A DNA stretch of 44,438 nt from Holosporales bacterium (GTDB taxonomy: Bacteria > Pseudomonadota > Alphaproteobacteria > RUG11792), in the NCBI GenBank assembly GCA_031289695.1, contig JAITPA010000019.1, positions 1 through 44,438 on the forward strand, given 5' to 3'. Shown here piece after piece: positions 8,467-19,252 of the stretch (positions within the stretch are counted from its first letter, which is position 1; the number at the start of each line of letters is the position of its first letter). The translations under genes and the position numbers were made by a program. The notes below the pieces were generated by a model. The model saw nothing but the letters and a program-made list of their open reading frames with translations. It ran no database searches and was not told the DNA's origin.

Positions 8467-8942
8467 TTCTTTGAAACGCCAACGAGCGCTGGACGTAGTA
8501 GCCTATCATGAATCATAAAACCATCCTGCATAACCTCAACAACGGTTCCAGGTTCTGCTTCTTTATCTTCAATTTCAACGATAGCCTGATGGAGATGCGG
8601 ATCAAACGTCCTCCCCTTTGATTCTATCATAACAACATTGTGCCTCGCTAAAACTTTATCCATCTCAACAAGAGTTAACTTAATTCCATCGATAACTGGC
8701 CCGGATTCCTGACCACAACTAGACACGGCCCTAAGAAGGTTGTCCCTTATTGAAAGGACGTCTTTCGCAAACTCAGAGACGCTGTACCTAGCAATGTCAG
8801 CCTTGTCTTTGTCAGCTCTTTTTTGAATATTTTGAGACTCCGCAACAGCCCGCAACAACTGATCCTCAAGTCCAGCTATTTTCGTCGACAACTCCTCTGT
8901 CGGTAAATCATTTTTTTCCTCATCTCGTTCGTGCTTCGCCAT
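8463..8942 (-). CDS. grpE: Nucleotide exchange factor GrpE
   Basis: GrpE releases ADP from the chaperone DnaK. The first 50 or so residues are charged and coiled (EELSTKIAGLEDQLLRAVAES, then NIQKRADKDKADI), as in the dimer stalk. The C-terminal beta domain carries the signature GRTFDPHLHQAIVEIEDKEAEPGTVVEVMQDGFMIHDRLLRPALVGV. The frame reaches a TTG at 8948, but ATG at 8942 gives a normal start MAKHERDE, 159 residues. No dnaK or dnaJ is in the window. It is followed without gap by cysS. Confidence 0.95.
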   Translation of the reverse strand: MAKHERDEEKNDLPTEELSTKIAGLEDQLLRAVAESQNIQKRADKDKADIARYSVSEFAKDVLSIRDNLLRAVSSCGQESGPVIDGIKLTLVEMDKVLARHNVVMIESKGRTFDPHLHQAIVEIEDKEAEPGTVVEVMQDGFMIHDRLLRPALVGVSKK

Positions 8943-8991
8943 ATACAAAAAACCGTAAATAACACAGTATACCCTATCGAATTATAACACA

Positions 8992-9195
8992 TTAATCTAC
9001 GCAATCAAGATTCGGCGAATCAGATTCACACGATTCACATTCACCTTGAGTTTCCTTGAAACACTTTCTTTCACCATACTCACTACGCTTGCCGTTATTG
9101 AACGCAGAAATAGGCCTATAATAGCCCATAACCCTTGTCCAGACTTCACATACAGTCCTTTCACCATCAGTTAATTTAACAATTTTATCTTCCAT
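8992..9195 (-). CDS. Mini anaerobic ribonucleotide reductase-like protein (NrdD C-terminal-like)
   Basis: This 67-residue protein contains CEVWTRVMGYYRPISAFN followed by NGKRSEYGERKCFKE. That pattern matches the very short stand-alone proteins of many alphaproteobacteria that are annotated 'anaerobic ribonucleoside-triphosphate reductase' because they resemble the glycyl-radical end of NrdD. It cannot be a reductase by itself: the ten-stranded catalytic barrel is absent. It ends in a Cys-rich tail (GECESCESDSPNLDC), so metal or redox binding is possible. Its true role is not known to me. The ATG at 9195 has GAAGGA nearby. It is the first gene of the run leading to grpE and cysS (49-bp gap) and is divergent from pssA. 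Confidence 0.75.
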   Translation of the reverse strand: MEDKIVKLTDGERTVCEVWTRVMGYYRPISAFNNGKRSEYGERKCFKETQGECESCESDSPNLDCVD

Positions 9196-9330
9196 TATGC
9201 AATTCCTTCAATTTGACCAACTAACTTAGATTATCCTCCTTAACGGCTTTACCAGCAAGAATTTTTTGCATAATTATTTTTTAGCCCATATACTTCCTTG
9301 TGTAATAGACGATCACATACTAATGATTAA

Positions 9331-10104
9331 ATGCCCAGAAAAAGCAAAAAGAGAATTTTTAGGAATTTATCTTTCTGGCGGATTATCCCAAATCTTGCAA
9401 CACTGTCTGCGCTTCTTGTCGGATTTACACAGGTTCGTTTCGCCCTAGAAAATCAATGGGAATTTGCGGTTATCTCGGTTGTTATAGCTGCTTTTTTGGA
9501 TGCAACAGATGGCAGACTTGCGAGACTTTTCGATGCGTGTAGCAGATTCGGAGCAGAGCTAGACTCTTTGTCTGACTTTGCTGTTTTTGGACTTTGTCCT
9601 GCGATAGTTATGTATCTCTACAGCCTATCAACTCTAAACAGAATTGGCTGGGCTGTTTCTATCTTCTTCGCATCTTGCATGTGCCTAAGATTGGCAAGAT
9701 TTAATACACACGATATAGAAAATGTTAAAACCCCGTTATCTGGAAAGTTTTTCATTGGTGTTCCAGCTCCGGCTGGCGCTATATTGGTGCTTTTCCCAAT
9801 AATTCTCTTTAATGCATTTGAATTGGAGTTTTTCAGAAATTCATATTTTTGTGCGATCAATGTATTGGTGTCTGGATTACTTTGTATATCGCGAATCCCA
9901 ACGTTATCCATCAAGAAATTTCATATTCAACGAGAACAGTATACGTTATTTATGCTATGCATAATTTTTGCAATTAGCTTGGTCTTTGCATACACGTGGA
10001 AAGCTTTTAGTGTTATAGTTCTTGCATATATTGTTTCGATTTTTGTATGCTCCAAAAAAGCAAAACGAATTCTGGCTAATGATAAAATACCTTCGCATCA
10101 ATAA
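9331..10104 (+). CDS. pssA: CDP-diacylglycerol--serine O-phosphatidyltransferase
   Basis: PssA joins serine to CDP-diacylglycerol to make phosphatidylserine, precursor of phosphatidylethanolamine. The full CDP-alcohol phosphotransferase signature is present: Asp57-x2-Asp60-Gly61-x2-Ala64-Arg65-x8-Gly74-x3-Asp78-x3-Asp82 within LDATDGRLARLF and AELDSLSD. The 257-residue protein has about seven to eight hydrophobic segments, typical of the membrane-bound type II enzyme. The ATG at 9331 has no strong Shine-Dalgarno. The last 26 bases overlap the start of recF. Confidence 0.92.
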   Translation: MPRKSKKRIFRNLSFWRIIPNLATLSALLVGFTQVRFALENQWEFAVISVVIAAFLDATDGRLARLFDACSRFGAELDSLSDFAVFGLCPAIVMYLYSLSTLNRIGWAVSIFFASCMCLRLARFNTHDIENVKTPLSGKFFIGVPAPAGAILVLFPIILFNAFELEFFRNSYFCAINVLVSGLLCISRIPTLSIKKFHIQREQYTLFMLCIIFAISLVFAYTWKAFSVIVLAYIVSIFVCSKKAKRILANDKIPSHQ

Positions 10105-11215
10105 TTTCAGAAATTACAATGATGTGAGGCTTGATATAGACAGCAACATCGTTGTTTTGTACGGAGAAAATGGCGCTGGGAAAACCAATGTCTTAGAGGC
10201 AATCTCTACGTTTTCTGAAACAAATGGACTACGTCGTTCCAAGTATGAGGAAATGATATTAAGCAGCGACGAAAAAAGAAGCTCATGGAATGCAGTTCTA
10301 AGCACAGAAAGCGCTGAATTTTCCTCTGGATATACGCTAGGTGAAAAGTATGGAAAAAGAATCTACAAAGTGGGGGATAAATCCGTTCGGAACCTATCTG
10401 AGTTTCTGAAAGAGAATTACATTTTGTGGTTAACCTACGAAACCGACAGACTATTCATGCAATCCCCATCTAGTAGGAGGGACTTCATCGATATGTTCTG
10501 TTGTGTTCAAGATAGAATTCATAATTCGAATTTAAGAAATTATGAGAAATTGGCCAGGGAACGACTTAAAATTTTAAAGAAGAGCTTCGACAACGGGTTA
10601 TCCAGTAGCGTTTCTTCCTGGCTTGATATTGTTGAATCTAAGCTCGCCGACTATGGGCTAAAAATTTCTAAAAATAGAATTGCTACAACTAAAACCCTTG
10701 AAAAAGGCCAACTTCAGAGCTGTGAATTTCCAAAGTTTCAAAATAAGATGACTGGAGCGCTTGAAGATGATATACTGGGTGGAGAATCTGATTCTCCGTT
10801 GGATCATTACAGATCAGAGCTTCGTAACAGACGGCAGAAGGATTTTTTCTCTGGGATTACGACTTTTGGTCCAAATAGGAGCGATTGGAAGGTTTGCCAT
10901 AAAGAGAAGCAGATAGCTGCCTTCATGTGTTCTGCCGGAGAGCAGAAGATGCTATTAAGCGGGGTTTTTCTGGCATTCGTGATATCGAATATGAAAAATG
11001 ATGACAGAAATTTGATATTGCTTCTAGACGATGTCATAGCTCATCTAGACGCACATCACAGAAACTTAATTTTTGGATATATCAGGTCTCTTGTTGGTCA
11101 AAATTCTGATAAGATAAGCACATGGCTTTCTGGAACGGATAAGAATCTTTTCGGTGAATTGAGTGATCAGGCGACGTTTTACAACGTCCATGATAATTGT
11201 ATTAGGAAATGTTAA
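10079..11215 (+). CDS. recF: DNA replication and repair protein RecF
   Basis: RecF is an SMC-like ATPase that helps load RecA at gaps in replicated DNA. Starting from ATG 10079 the protein is 378 residues and begins MIKYLRINNFRNYNDV, the standard opening. Walker A is GENGAGKT (29-36), the signature region is MCSAGEQKMLLSGVFLAF, and Walker B is LILLLDDVIAHLD. The frame is open further upstream to 10022, but that extension would lie wholly inside pssA and matches nothing. The start overlaps the pssA end by 26 bases; gyrB follows 10 bp later, a common recF-gyrB arrangement. Confidence 0.94.
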   Translation: MIKYLRINNFRNYNDVRLDIDSNIVVLYGENGAGKTNVLEAISTFSETNGLRRSKYEEMILSSDEKRSSWNAVLSTESAEFSSGYTLGEKYGKRIYKVGDKSVRNLSEFLKENYILWLTYETDRLFMQSPSSRRDFIDMFCCVQDRIHNSNLRNYEKLARERLKILKKSFDNGLSSSVSSWLDIVESKLADYGLKISKNRIATTKTLEKGQLQSCEFPKFQNKMTGALEDDILGGESDSPLDHYRSELRNRRQKDFFSGITTFGPNRSDWKVCHKEKQIAAFMCSAGEQKMLLSGVFLAFVISNMKNDDRNLILLLDDVIAHLDAHHRNLIFGYIRSLVGQNSDKISTWLSGTDKNLFGELSDQATFYNVHDNCIRKC

Positions 11216-11222
11216 GAGGTGA

Positions 11223-13634
<2,412 letters not shown>

Positions 13635-13647
13635 GGCTATGCCAATA

Positions 13648-15756
13648 CTAATTTAGTTTAATCATTGCTCCCTGGAGGGATACGCCGGCCGTCCCTTGAA
13701 GTTGAAGCATTGTTGTTGCCTTGGCCATTACGACTAACCCACTTAGTTCCATCGTTGCTTTCGCCTGTGTTTTAAGAGTAAGTGCAAGTAATTCACAAGT
13801 TGTTTTGGCATCCAGTTTAAATGTCGTGCAACCTAGCTCCATTGCCATTTTAGCAGTCGCGGTGTACTTTAGACAATTTACAATGAAATCCTTGGAGGCT
13901 TCTAATTTTATTGAATCCTTGGCATTAATAGACGCTGCTTTCCCGGATTCAATATTAACAGATCCCTGAGCTTTTATGGAAATGTCCTCAGTTGCCTTGA
14001 GAGAAATGCTACCTGTCACACTTATCTCTAAATTACCATCCTCAAGCGTTATTGATTGATTTCCCTTTTTTAAGGTAATGCTATAGTCTCCTTCGCATAA
14101 TATTTCTGTTTTCTTGCCTTTCTTAATAGTCAAAGTATAGGCAGTTGGATCTTTTTCGCTCTCAAGAATAACCGTTTTTGATCCTTTTGTTAAAGTTTCA
14201 ATAACGCTATCTTCGATGACAATATTTATGTCTTTTTGAGCATGAACAAAGATCTCTTCTTCATCTTTCTTATCATCAAACCTAAGTTCGTTAAATCCTT
14301 TCCCTCCCTTCGATGAGTTTGTATAAAACGCCGAGGCAGTCTTTTTATCCTTAGCATAGTTTGCAGGAGGTTTATTTAGGCCGTTATAGAGGCAGCCAGT
14401 AACGACTGGCTGGTCTGGATCACCGTTGATAAATTCTACCATAACCTCCATCCCGACCCTTGGAACCGTTAATGCGCCAAACTTATTGCCGGCCATAGAG
14501 TGAGCTACTCTAACCCAACAGGAGCTATTTTCATCCTTCTTGACTCTCGAATCCCAATGGAATCTCACCTTAATCCTAGCTTCTTCGTCACAAAAAATTT
14601 CCTCTCCTGATGTTCCGGTTACCGTCGCAGTTTGGCATCCGAAGATCCTGTTTTTTAGATGTACGCAGGCTGGCCTGTATGGCACTTTGCTCGGAATGGC
14701 AACAAATGAATTTGAGTAGATAAGCGTATCATGGTCATCTGAAAATTGGTTAATTGAGTGCTTTACTGAAATTGCAAGAAATTCACCATTGTGGTTTGCC
14801 GTTGTCGACCCGGAGATGTTAAAAACAAATCCAGGCGTAATTTCTGGACAAAGACTTTCTCCATTAAGTTGCCTTATAAGGCTATTTTCCCGTTCTAATG
14901 AAATTTTCGACAGTGCATTTCCTGAGGATTTTTCAAAAAACGGAAGATCATAAAATTCTCTTGACCCAACCATCGGTTTAAACGATGAATCACTGGCTGT
15001 TCCACTTATGACTTCGGCCTTGAGTTCACTATATGAAAATGAATCAACTTTTTTTGTTCCGAAAGAATTCGCGAATGAAATGTTGAATGCAGTGTCTGAA
15101 GTCAACGTTGCATCCGTCACCATTTTTTTGATTTTAAGTTCTGTTTTAATTTTCCGAGCTGATACACTATTGTCAGAAATGTACAATATGTCTTTATCTT
15201 TAAGATGATCGAAGTAGTAAAAAATACCTTCTTCCTCCATCAACCTTGAAACAAAATGAAGATCACTTTCCCCGTATTGAACACAGAAAATTCGCTGCAC
15301 TGCACCGCATGATTGCAAACTTATTTTCACATTGGTAATTTCCGCTTCCTTTAGAACTTTCTGAATAATCTCCTCCGCCGACAATTTTTGGAATGACATA
15401 AATCTCTGTGCGTAGTGAGCTCTAAATACCGTAGAAACTACTTTTATGTGAAGTATACTTTCTGACCTCTCTTTGATTCGGCTTTGAATGTTTTCAAATG
15501 AAGCAAATGCCACTATACCGGCAAAGAATCTAGTGGAGTCTTTATCAAATGGAACAGAAACAGTTGCCTGCGAATTCACTAATTTTTCCACATCTATCTG
15601 CTTTATTACCCGCAAGAATACGTTGATCTCAAATGGAGTCGATATCGCTTCGAATGCTTCGGCTCTTATGATAACGAATGTTCCCTCAGGCAGAGCTGAG
15701 CATATTAACTTAATACCTAAATTGTCTTGCTTAACTGGGAATCCAAAGAGCGACAT
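13648..15756 (-). CDS. vgrG: Type VI secretion system tip protein VgrG
   Basis: VgrG trimers form the spike of the type VI secretion tube and carry effectors into target cells. The gp27-like part shows SEEIIQKVLKEAEITNVK, then QYGESDLHFVSRLMEEEGIFYYF. The gp5-like OB fold shows EEARIKVRFHWDS, SCWVRVAHSMAGNKFG and PRVGMEVMVEFINGDPDQPVVTG. After TNSSKGGKGFNELRFDD comes a long repetitive beta-helix needle of alternating hydrophobic and polar residues to the end. No extra enzyme domain follows the needle, so this is a structural rather than an 'evolved' VgrG. A TTG at 15762 overlaps the upstream TGA, but ATG 15756 (MSLFGFPVKQ) is the likelier start, 702 residues. No other T6SS gene is in the window. 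Confidence 0.94.
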   Translation of the reverse strand: MSLFGFPVKQDNLGIKLICSALPEGTFVIIRAEAFEAISTPFEINVFLRVIKQIDVEKLVNSQATVSVPFDKDSTRFFAGIVAFASFENIQSRIKERSESILHIKVVSTVFRAHYAQRFMSFQKLSAEEIIQKVLKEAEITNVKISLQSCGAVQRIFCVQYGESDLHFVSRLMEEEGIFYYFDHLKDKDILYISDNSVSARKIKTELKIKKMVTDATLTSDTAFNISFANSFGTKKVDSFSYSELKAEVISGTASDSSFKPMVGSREFYDLPFFEKSSGNALSKISLERENSLIRQLNGESLCPEITPGFVFNISGSTTANHNGEFLAISVKHSINQFSDDHDTLIYSNSFVAIPSKVPYRPACVHLKNRIFGCQTATVTGTSGEEIFCDEEARIKVRFHWDSRVKKDENSSCWVRVAHSMAGNKFGALTVPRVGMEVMVEFINGDPDQPVVTGCLYNGLNKPPANYAKDKKTASAFYTNSSKGGKGFNELRFDDKKDEEEIFVHAQKDINIVIEDSVIETLTKGSKTVILESEKDPTAYTLTIKKGKKTEILCEGDYSITLKKGNQSITLEDGNLEISVTGSISLKATEDISIKAQGSVNIESGKAASINAKDSIKLEASKDFIVNCLKYTATAKMAMELGCTTFKLDAKTTCELLALTLKTQAKATMELSGLVVMAKATTMLQLQGTAGVSLQGAMIKLN

Positions 15757-15758
15757 AT

Positions 15759-16358
15759 TCAAAAAGACTCTTCAATGGTGTTTGTTGGAATAGGTGCCTG
15801 TTGCCTATTAAACCCATTCATAAACGAACTTACGAAACTGCTTTCACTATACCATGTCACATTGCCATCTTGTGATTTTAGAATGATGGCGACTTTGTCA
15901 TCTTTGATGTCAGAAGCAAATTCCAAAATACCGAGATTTTTCTGTTGAATAGACGTAGTCTGCCCGCCGAATGATGGGTTCATTCTATACGATAACCATC
16001 GACCTTTGCCGTCCCTAGCAAGCTTCTCCATAACTCCAATTGACTTAAATGGAATTATTCCAAATGTATCTTTTAGACTTTCAGTTTGGAAACCAATATT
16101 AGTGGATGTCGAGGACGGAAACGGCAATACGCCATCATGGGATAAACAATATACCGCAATTGCCTTTACTACAAAATCGATGTTACTCTGAGTTTTTTGC
16201 GCTGAATAAATTCTTTGAGACATACTTAGTTGAGTAATACAAATGCTGGATATTATACCCAACACCAGTAACGCGATAGAAACTTCTAATAAAGCAAAAC
16301 CAGAAAGTTCGGAATTCTTATTCAAGGCATCGTACACGACCGTAGCAATGACTGTCAT
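15759..16358 (-). CDS. Prepilin-like protein with type IV pilin N-terminal methylation motif
   Basis: This 199-residue protein has a 20-residue leader ending in Gly20, then FALLEVSIALLVLGIISS. That is the prepilin peptidase site with Phe+1 and the conserved Glu+5, followed by the hydrophobic helix of pilins and type II secretion pseudopilins. The rest (VVKAIAVYCLSHDGVLPFPSS and a segment WLSYRMNPSFGG) resembles the soluble part of minor pilins or general-secretion pseudopilins in a loose way only. The gene ends exactly where vgrG begins (stop codon 15759-15761), implying one transcript. No other pilus gene is adjacent; a PilB/GspE-like ATPase lies at 38931. Assignment to a specific pilus or secretion system is not possible. 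Confidence 0.78.
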   Translation of the reverse strand: MTVIATVVYDALNKNSELSGFALLEVSIALLVLGIISSICITQLSMSQRIYSAQKTQSNIDFVVKAIAVYCLSHDGVLPFPSSTSTNIGFQTESLKDTFGIIPFKSIGVMEKLARDGKGRWLSYRMNPSFGGQTTSIQQKNLGILEFASDIKDDKVAIILKSQDGNVTWYSESSFVSSFMNGFNRQQAPIPTNTIEESF

Positions 16359-16501
16359 CGATTCTATATAAATTAAAAGAAATGTCTATAAAAATCAGCA
16401 TAGGCTAAAATGCCCATTTTCAATCATTTGGTTCGTATGATATCACCCAGTTATCATTCATTATGCCTGATGCTAAAATACTGCTGGTCGTATTTTTTTT
16501 G

Positions 16502-16510
16502 TGGTATACT
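16502..16510 (+). promoter_or_regulatory. Extended -10 promoter for xseA
   Basis: TGGTATACT (TG at 16502-16503, TATACT at 16505-16510) is an excellent extended -10 element 30 bp upstream of the xseA start. No good -35 is seen 16-18 bases further upstream (TGCTGG), which extended -10 promoters can tolerate. Confidence 0.5.
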
Positions 16511-16540
16511 TGGCCTATTGTTTCATAAAGGGGAATTGTC

Positions 16541-17887
16541 GTGTTGCCTAATACAGCTTCTTCACAATCGCAATCGTTTCATATTCTTGGAGATGAGAAG
16601 GTTCTCACCGTTTCAGAACTATCGCATGCAATCAAGGGAGAAATAGATAGGAGCTTTGCTTCTATTAAATTGCAAGGGGAGGTCTCGGGGCTGAAAAATC
16701 ATTCCTCCGGGCATACATATCTTTCTCTGAAGGATAATGACTCCGTCATAAATGCAATATGCTGGAGGGGTACAAAAATAAACTTTCCTCTTGAAGACGG
16801 AATAGAGATAGTTGTAAGGGGAAGGGTCACTACATACCCCGCGAGGTCTCAGTATCAATTCATTATAGAGGAGGCTAATGTCGCCGGCGAAGGCGCCCTC
16901 CTGAAGCTTCTGAATGAAAGGAAAAAGTATTTTGCTTCACTCGGGTATTTTGATGAGAACAAGAAGCAGCCGATTCCGAAATTTCCAAGAGTAATTGGGA
17001 TCGTTACCTCGAAGACCGGAGCTGTTCTGCAGGATATGCGGCAGCGCTTGGAGATTAGATATCCGTTATGTTATGTAATGGTGTGGCCAGTGAACGTCCA
17101 GGGAGTTGGTGCTGCTGAGCAAGTTGCAACGGCCGTTAGAGGATTTAATTTTATGTCTGACAGGAAGCCAGATGTAATAATAGTAGCCAGAGGTGGGGGC
17201 AGTATAGAGGACCTGTGGCCGTTCAACGAGGAGGTTGTTGTCAGGGCTGTCTATGATAGCAAGATCCCTGTTATATCGGCTATAGGCCATGAAACTGACA
17301 CAACTCTGATAGATTATGCTGCTGACCGTAGAGCCCCAACTCCAACGGCGGCGATCGAACTGGCAACCCCTGTTTTATCAGATATAAAACTGCAAATTAT
17401 GGACAATATAATCCGAATGAAAATGTCGATGAAGCGTATTATTCGAGAGCTTTCTTTTTCGATTATATCGGCGAAGAGGTGTCTGTCTTCTAAGCAATTC
17501 GTGATAATTGCTCTGAGCCAAAAATATGATGACAGGGTTGAGAGGTTAAATTTTGCCACAGAGAATTATATGAATAAAATTACGTTACGATTGCAATCAA
17601 AGAAAACAATCAATCTAACTAATTATTTTTCTATGAAAAAGCAAAGTTATGACATGGCGAATAGAGCTTTTTTAAAGTTGCTGCAAGTTTATATTGGCAG
17701 ATATATAGAAAGAGCGGCAGTATTATCTAACAGATTGGAGCAGAGTTCTTTCAGAAAGATCCTAGAAAAGGGGTTCTGTTTTATAACGGATCGAAGCTCC
17801 AATACAATCGAAACAGTGGATAAATTCAAAATGAATAGATCGAATGGAATGATAATTCACTTCAAAGACGGCTTCGTCGAGGTTTAA
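16541..17887 (+). CDS. xseA: Exodeoxyribonuclease VII large subunit
   Basis: XseA is the catalytic subunit of exonuclease VII, which degrades single-stranded DNA. Visible parts are the N-terminal OB fold (LTVSELSHAIKGEIDRSF, LQGEVSGLKNHSSGHTYLSLKD), then the catalytic domain (IGIVTSKTGAVLQDMRQRLEIR, PDVIIVARGGGSIEDLWPFNEE, SAIGHETDTTLIDYAADRRAPTPTAAIE), and a C-terminal coiled region. The 448-residue length is normal. The start is GTG at 16541, with AAAGGGG eight bases upstream. It is divergent from the prepilin gene; xseB is not in the window. Confidence 0.96.
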   Translation: MLPNTASSQSQSFHILGDEKVLTVSELSHAIKGEIDRSFASIKLQGEVSGLKNHSSGHTYLSLKDNDSVINAICWRGTKINFPLEDGIEIVVRGRVTTYPARSQYQFIIEEANVAGEGALLKLLNERKKYFASLGYFDENKKQPIPKFPRVIGIVTSKTGAVLQDMRQRLEIRYPLCYVMVWPVNVQGVGAAEQVATAVRGFNFMSDRKPDVIIVARGGGSIEDLWPFNEEVVVRAVYDSKIPVISAIGHETDTTLIDYAADRRAPTPTAAIELATPVLSDIKLQIMDNIIRMKMSMKRIIRELSFSIISAKRCLSSKQFVIIALSQKYDDRVERLNFATENYMNKITLRLQSKKTINLTNYFSMKKQSYDMANRAFLKLLQVYIGRYIERAAVLSNRLEQSSFRKILEKGFCFITDRSSNTIETVDKFKMNRSNGMIIHFKDGFVEV

Positions 17888-18137
17888 GTCAAAAAGCCGG
17901 CTCTTTGAATATTTATTTTTGGGTTAACACCTGAGATTTTTATCTCTCAAAAGCTCCTTCGGACCTCCGATATTAACCTCCATTCGCGTTCCTTCAAGAA
18001 CAAATTGAAGTAATTTTTGCCGATTCCATTAAACTGAGTTGGTCAAATGACGTTTCACCTGACGAAGCAAGCGCACTCATCATGGCCAACTCTTGATCAG
18101 GTAAAGGACCATTTGATTCATACGATCACTTTTTCAC
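17888..18137. other. Intergenic stretch with an in-frame open tail of the 18138-18680 gene
   Basis: No independent gene is seen. On the minus strand the frame of the secreted repeat protein, after its TAA (18138-18140) and a second stop TGA shortly after, is open again until TGA at 17994-17996. It reads about 43 codons, including PDQELAMMSALASSG. This could be a decayed 3' end or chance. The palindrome AGCCGGCT near 17896 lacks a loop and is not a convincing xseA terminator. Confidence 0.3.
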
Positions 18138-18680
18138 TTAGGAAGGCATCCCTTGAAGTTCTCTTAGTTCCGCATCCGTTAGAAATCCTACTCCACCTTC
18201 AGTTGCTATTACAGGTGGGAAGAGTGGAGGTATATCTTCAACTCTGGATGCTAGTTCTGTGTCCGTTAGAAGTCTTATTCCACATTCAGTTGCTATTAGT
18301 GGGAAGAGGGGAGGTGGTATATCTTCGACACGGGATGCTAGTTCCGCGTCCATCGAAAACCCCACTCCTCCTTCGGTCGGTGGTGGTTGATCTCTTTCTC
18401 CAATCATAGGCATAGGCATGGGCCGCGATCCCACCTGTTGTTGCTCCCATCTCGCCCTATTATACCTATTCCCATTTATGAAAACTTCTGTCCTGCCGTC
18501 TGGGAGTACACGGTTTGCAACGCGCCCCCTCTCATCTAGATTATAGATCGTCACAGTACCACCATCTGTATACGTTATGTTGGTAAGTCTTCTCGACGAA
18601 TAACGTCTTCTTGAACTAGCTTGCGTATCACAAATTGCCAGCACGCAAGCCAGCACGATTGCTGCGCTTTTAATCTTCAT
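18138..18680 (-). CDS. Secreted protein with C-terminal 29-30-residue repeats, unknown function
   Basis: This 180-residue protein has a clear signal peptide (MKIKSAAIVLACVLAICDTQA, cleavage about residue 21). It is followed by an Arg-rich stretch (SSRRRYSSRRL) and a region TYTDGGTVTIYNLDERGRVANRVLPDGRTEVFING that could form beta-hairpins. The C-terminal half has three copies of a unit resembling TEGGVGFLTDAELASRVEDIPP, spaced 87-90 bp at DNA level. I do not recognise a family. AAGGTGA lies just ahead of the ATG, and a strong promoter is at 18716-18745. It may have lost a longer C-terminus. Function is unknown; a periplasmic or exported location is likely. Confidence 0.8.
   Translation of the reverse strand: MKIKSAAIVLACVLAICDTQASSRRRYSSRRLTNITYTDGGTVTIYNLDERGRVANRVLPDGRTEVFINGNRYNRARWEQQQVGSRPMPMPMIGERDQPPPTEGGVGFSMDAELASRVEDIPPPLFPLIATECGIRLLTDTELASRVEDIPPLFPPVIATEGGVGFLTDAELRELQGMPS
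18141..18400 (-). repeat. Coding tandem repeats, 87-90 bp units
   Basis: On the plus strand TTCAGTTGCTATTA occurs at 18198 and again at 18285, with a diverged form (TTCGGTCGG) at 18375. The neighbouring block with GGATGCTAGTTC repeats with the same spacing. The unit encodes the 29-30-residue repeat of the secreted protein. Confidence 0.75.
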
Positions 18681-18715
18681 AAAGTCACCTTAAAGTCATG
18701 TAGTCCCCATATAAT

Positions 18716-18745
18716 ATTATTTGTGATTCATTCCAAACTTGTCAA
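18716..18745 (-). promoter_or_regulatory. sigma70 promoter for the secreted repeat protein
   Basis: Minus-strand TTGACA (18740-18745, perfect consensus) is followed after 18 bases by AATAAT (18716-18721). The transcript would start near 18709, about 29 nt before the ATG at 18680. Confidence 0.65.
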
Positions 18746-18779
18746 ATTTTTTTTACGAACGAAGAGGAAGAATTCATAA

Positions 18780-19193
18780 TCATATAAATCTATCTAAGAC
18801 TCCCTGCAAAATAAAGCTTGCGGCGACTTTATCTACATGTCTCTTTTTTGCTGTTCTTGATAGTCCCGAGTTTTCTAAAATTCTATTTGCAGCGACGGTG
18901 CTGAATCTCTCGTCTACGCTATAGATCACTACATCAATATTTTTCTTTTCGATTAATTCATTCAATTTTTCAATAAACTTTTTAACTTTTTCAAGTTGAG
19001 CTCCACGCTCCTTACCTCCAAGTGATATCGGCAAACCAACGACAACAACCAGCACACAATATTCGTTAATAATCTCGAAGATGCCATTAAAACATCCGTG
19101 GCTCTGTAACACCACCAGAGGAGAAGCAATTTGCCAATCGATATCAGAAACAGCCACCCCAATTCGTTTATCTCCGTAATCAAGACATATCAC
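18780..19193 (-). CDS. ruvX: Putative pre-16S rRNA nuclease / Holliday junction resolvase-like RuvX (YqgF)
   Basis: The RNase H-like YqgF fold is recognised by CLDYGDKRIGVAVSD (catalytic Asp5), VVVVGLPISLGG, YSVDERFSTVAA and KRHVDKVAASFILQG. Homologues are implicated in 16S rRNA 5'-end maturation and resolve Holliday junctions in some species. The start used is GTG at 19193. However, the 19 codons upstream stay in frame and read NLNTDDYIGRGR just before VICLD, which resembles the N-terminal extension of alphaproteobacterial homologues. No ATG, GTG or TTG precedes them after the rpoC stop, so a rare start (ATT or ATA) is possible. It follows rpoC by 59 bp and probably shares its transcript. 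Confidence 0.9.
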   Translation of the reverse strand: MICLDYGDKRIGVAVSDIDWQIASPLVVLQSHGCFNGIFEIINEYCVLVVVVGLPISLGGKERGAQLEKVKKFIEKLNELIEKKNIDVVIYSVDERFSTVAANRILENSGLSRTAKKRHVDKVAASFILQGVLDRFI

Positions 19194-19252
19194 TCGTCCT
19201 CGCCCGATGTAATCATCTGTGTTTAGATTACGAATATCTTCGAAAGTTGCTA

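Noticed and set aside
17890-17920. Possible xseA terminator around AGCCGGCT
   Set aside because: The palindrome has no loop and the following T-run is not contiguous with a stem.
18047-18409. Plus-strand 120-codon frame
   Set aside because: It is antisense to the secreted repeat protein, which has a signal peptide, a Shine-Dalgarno site and a strong promoter on the minus strand.
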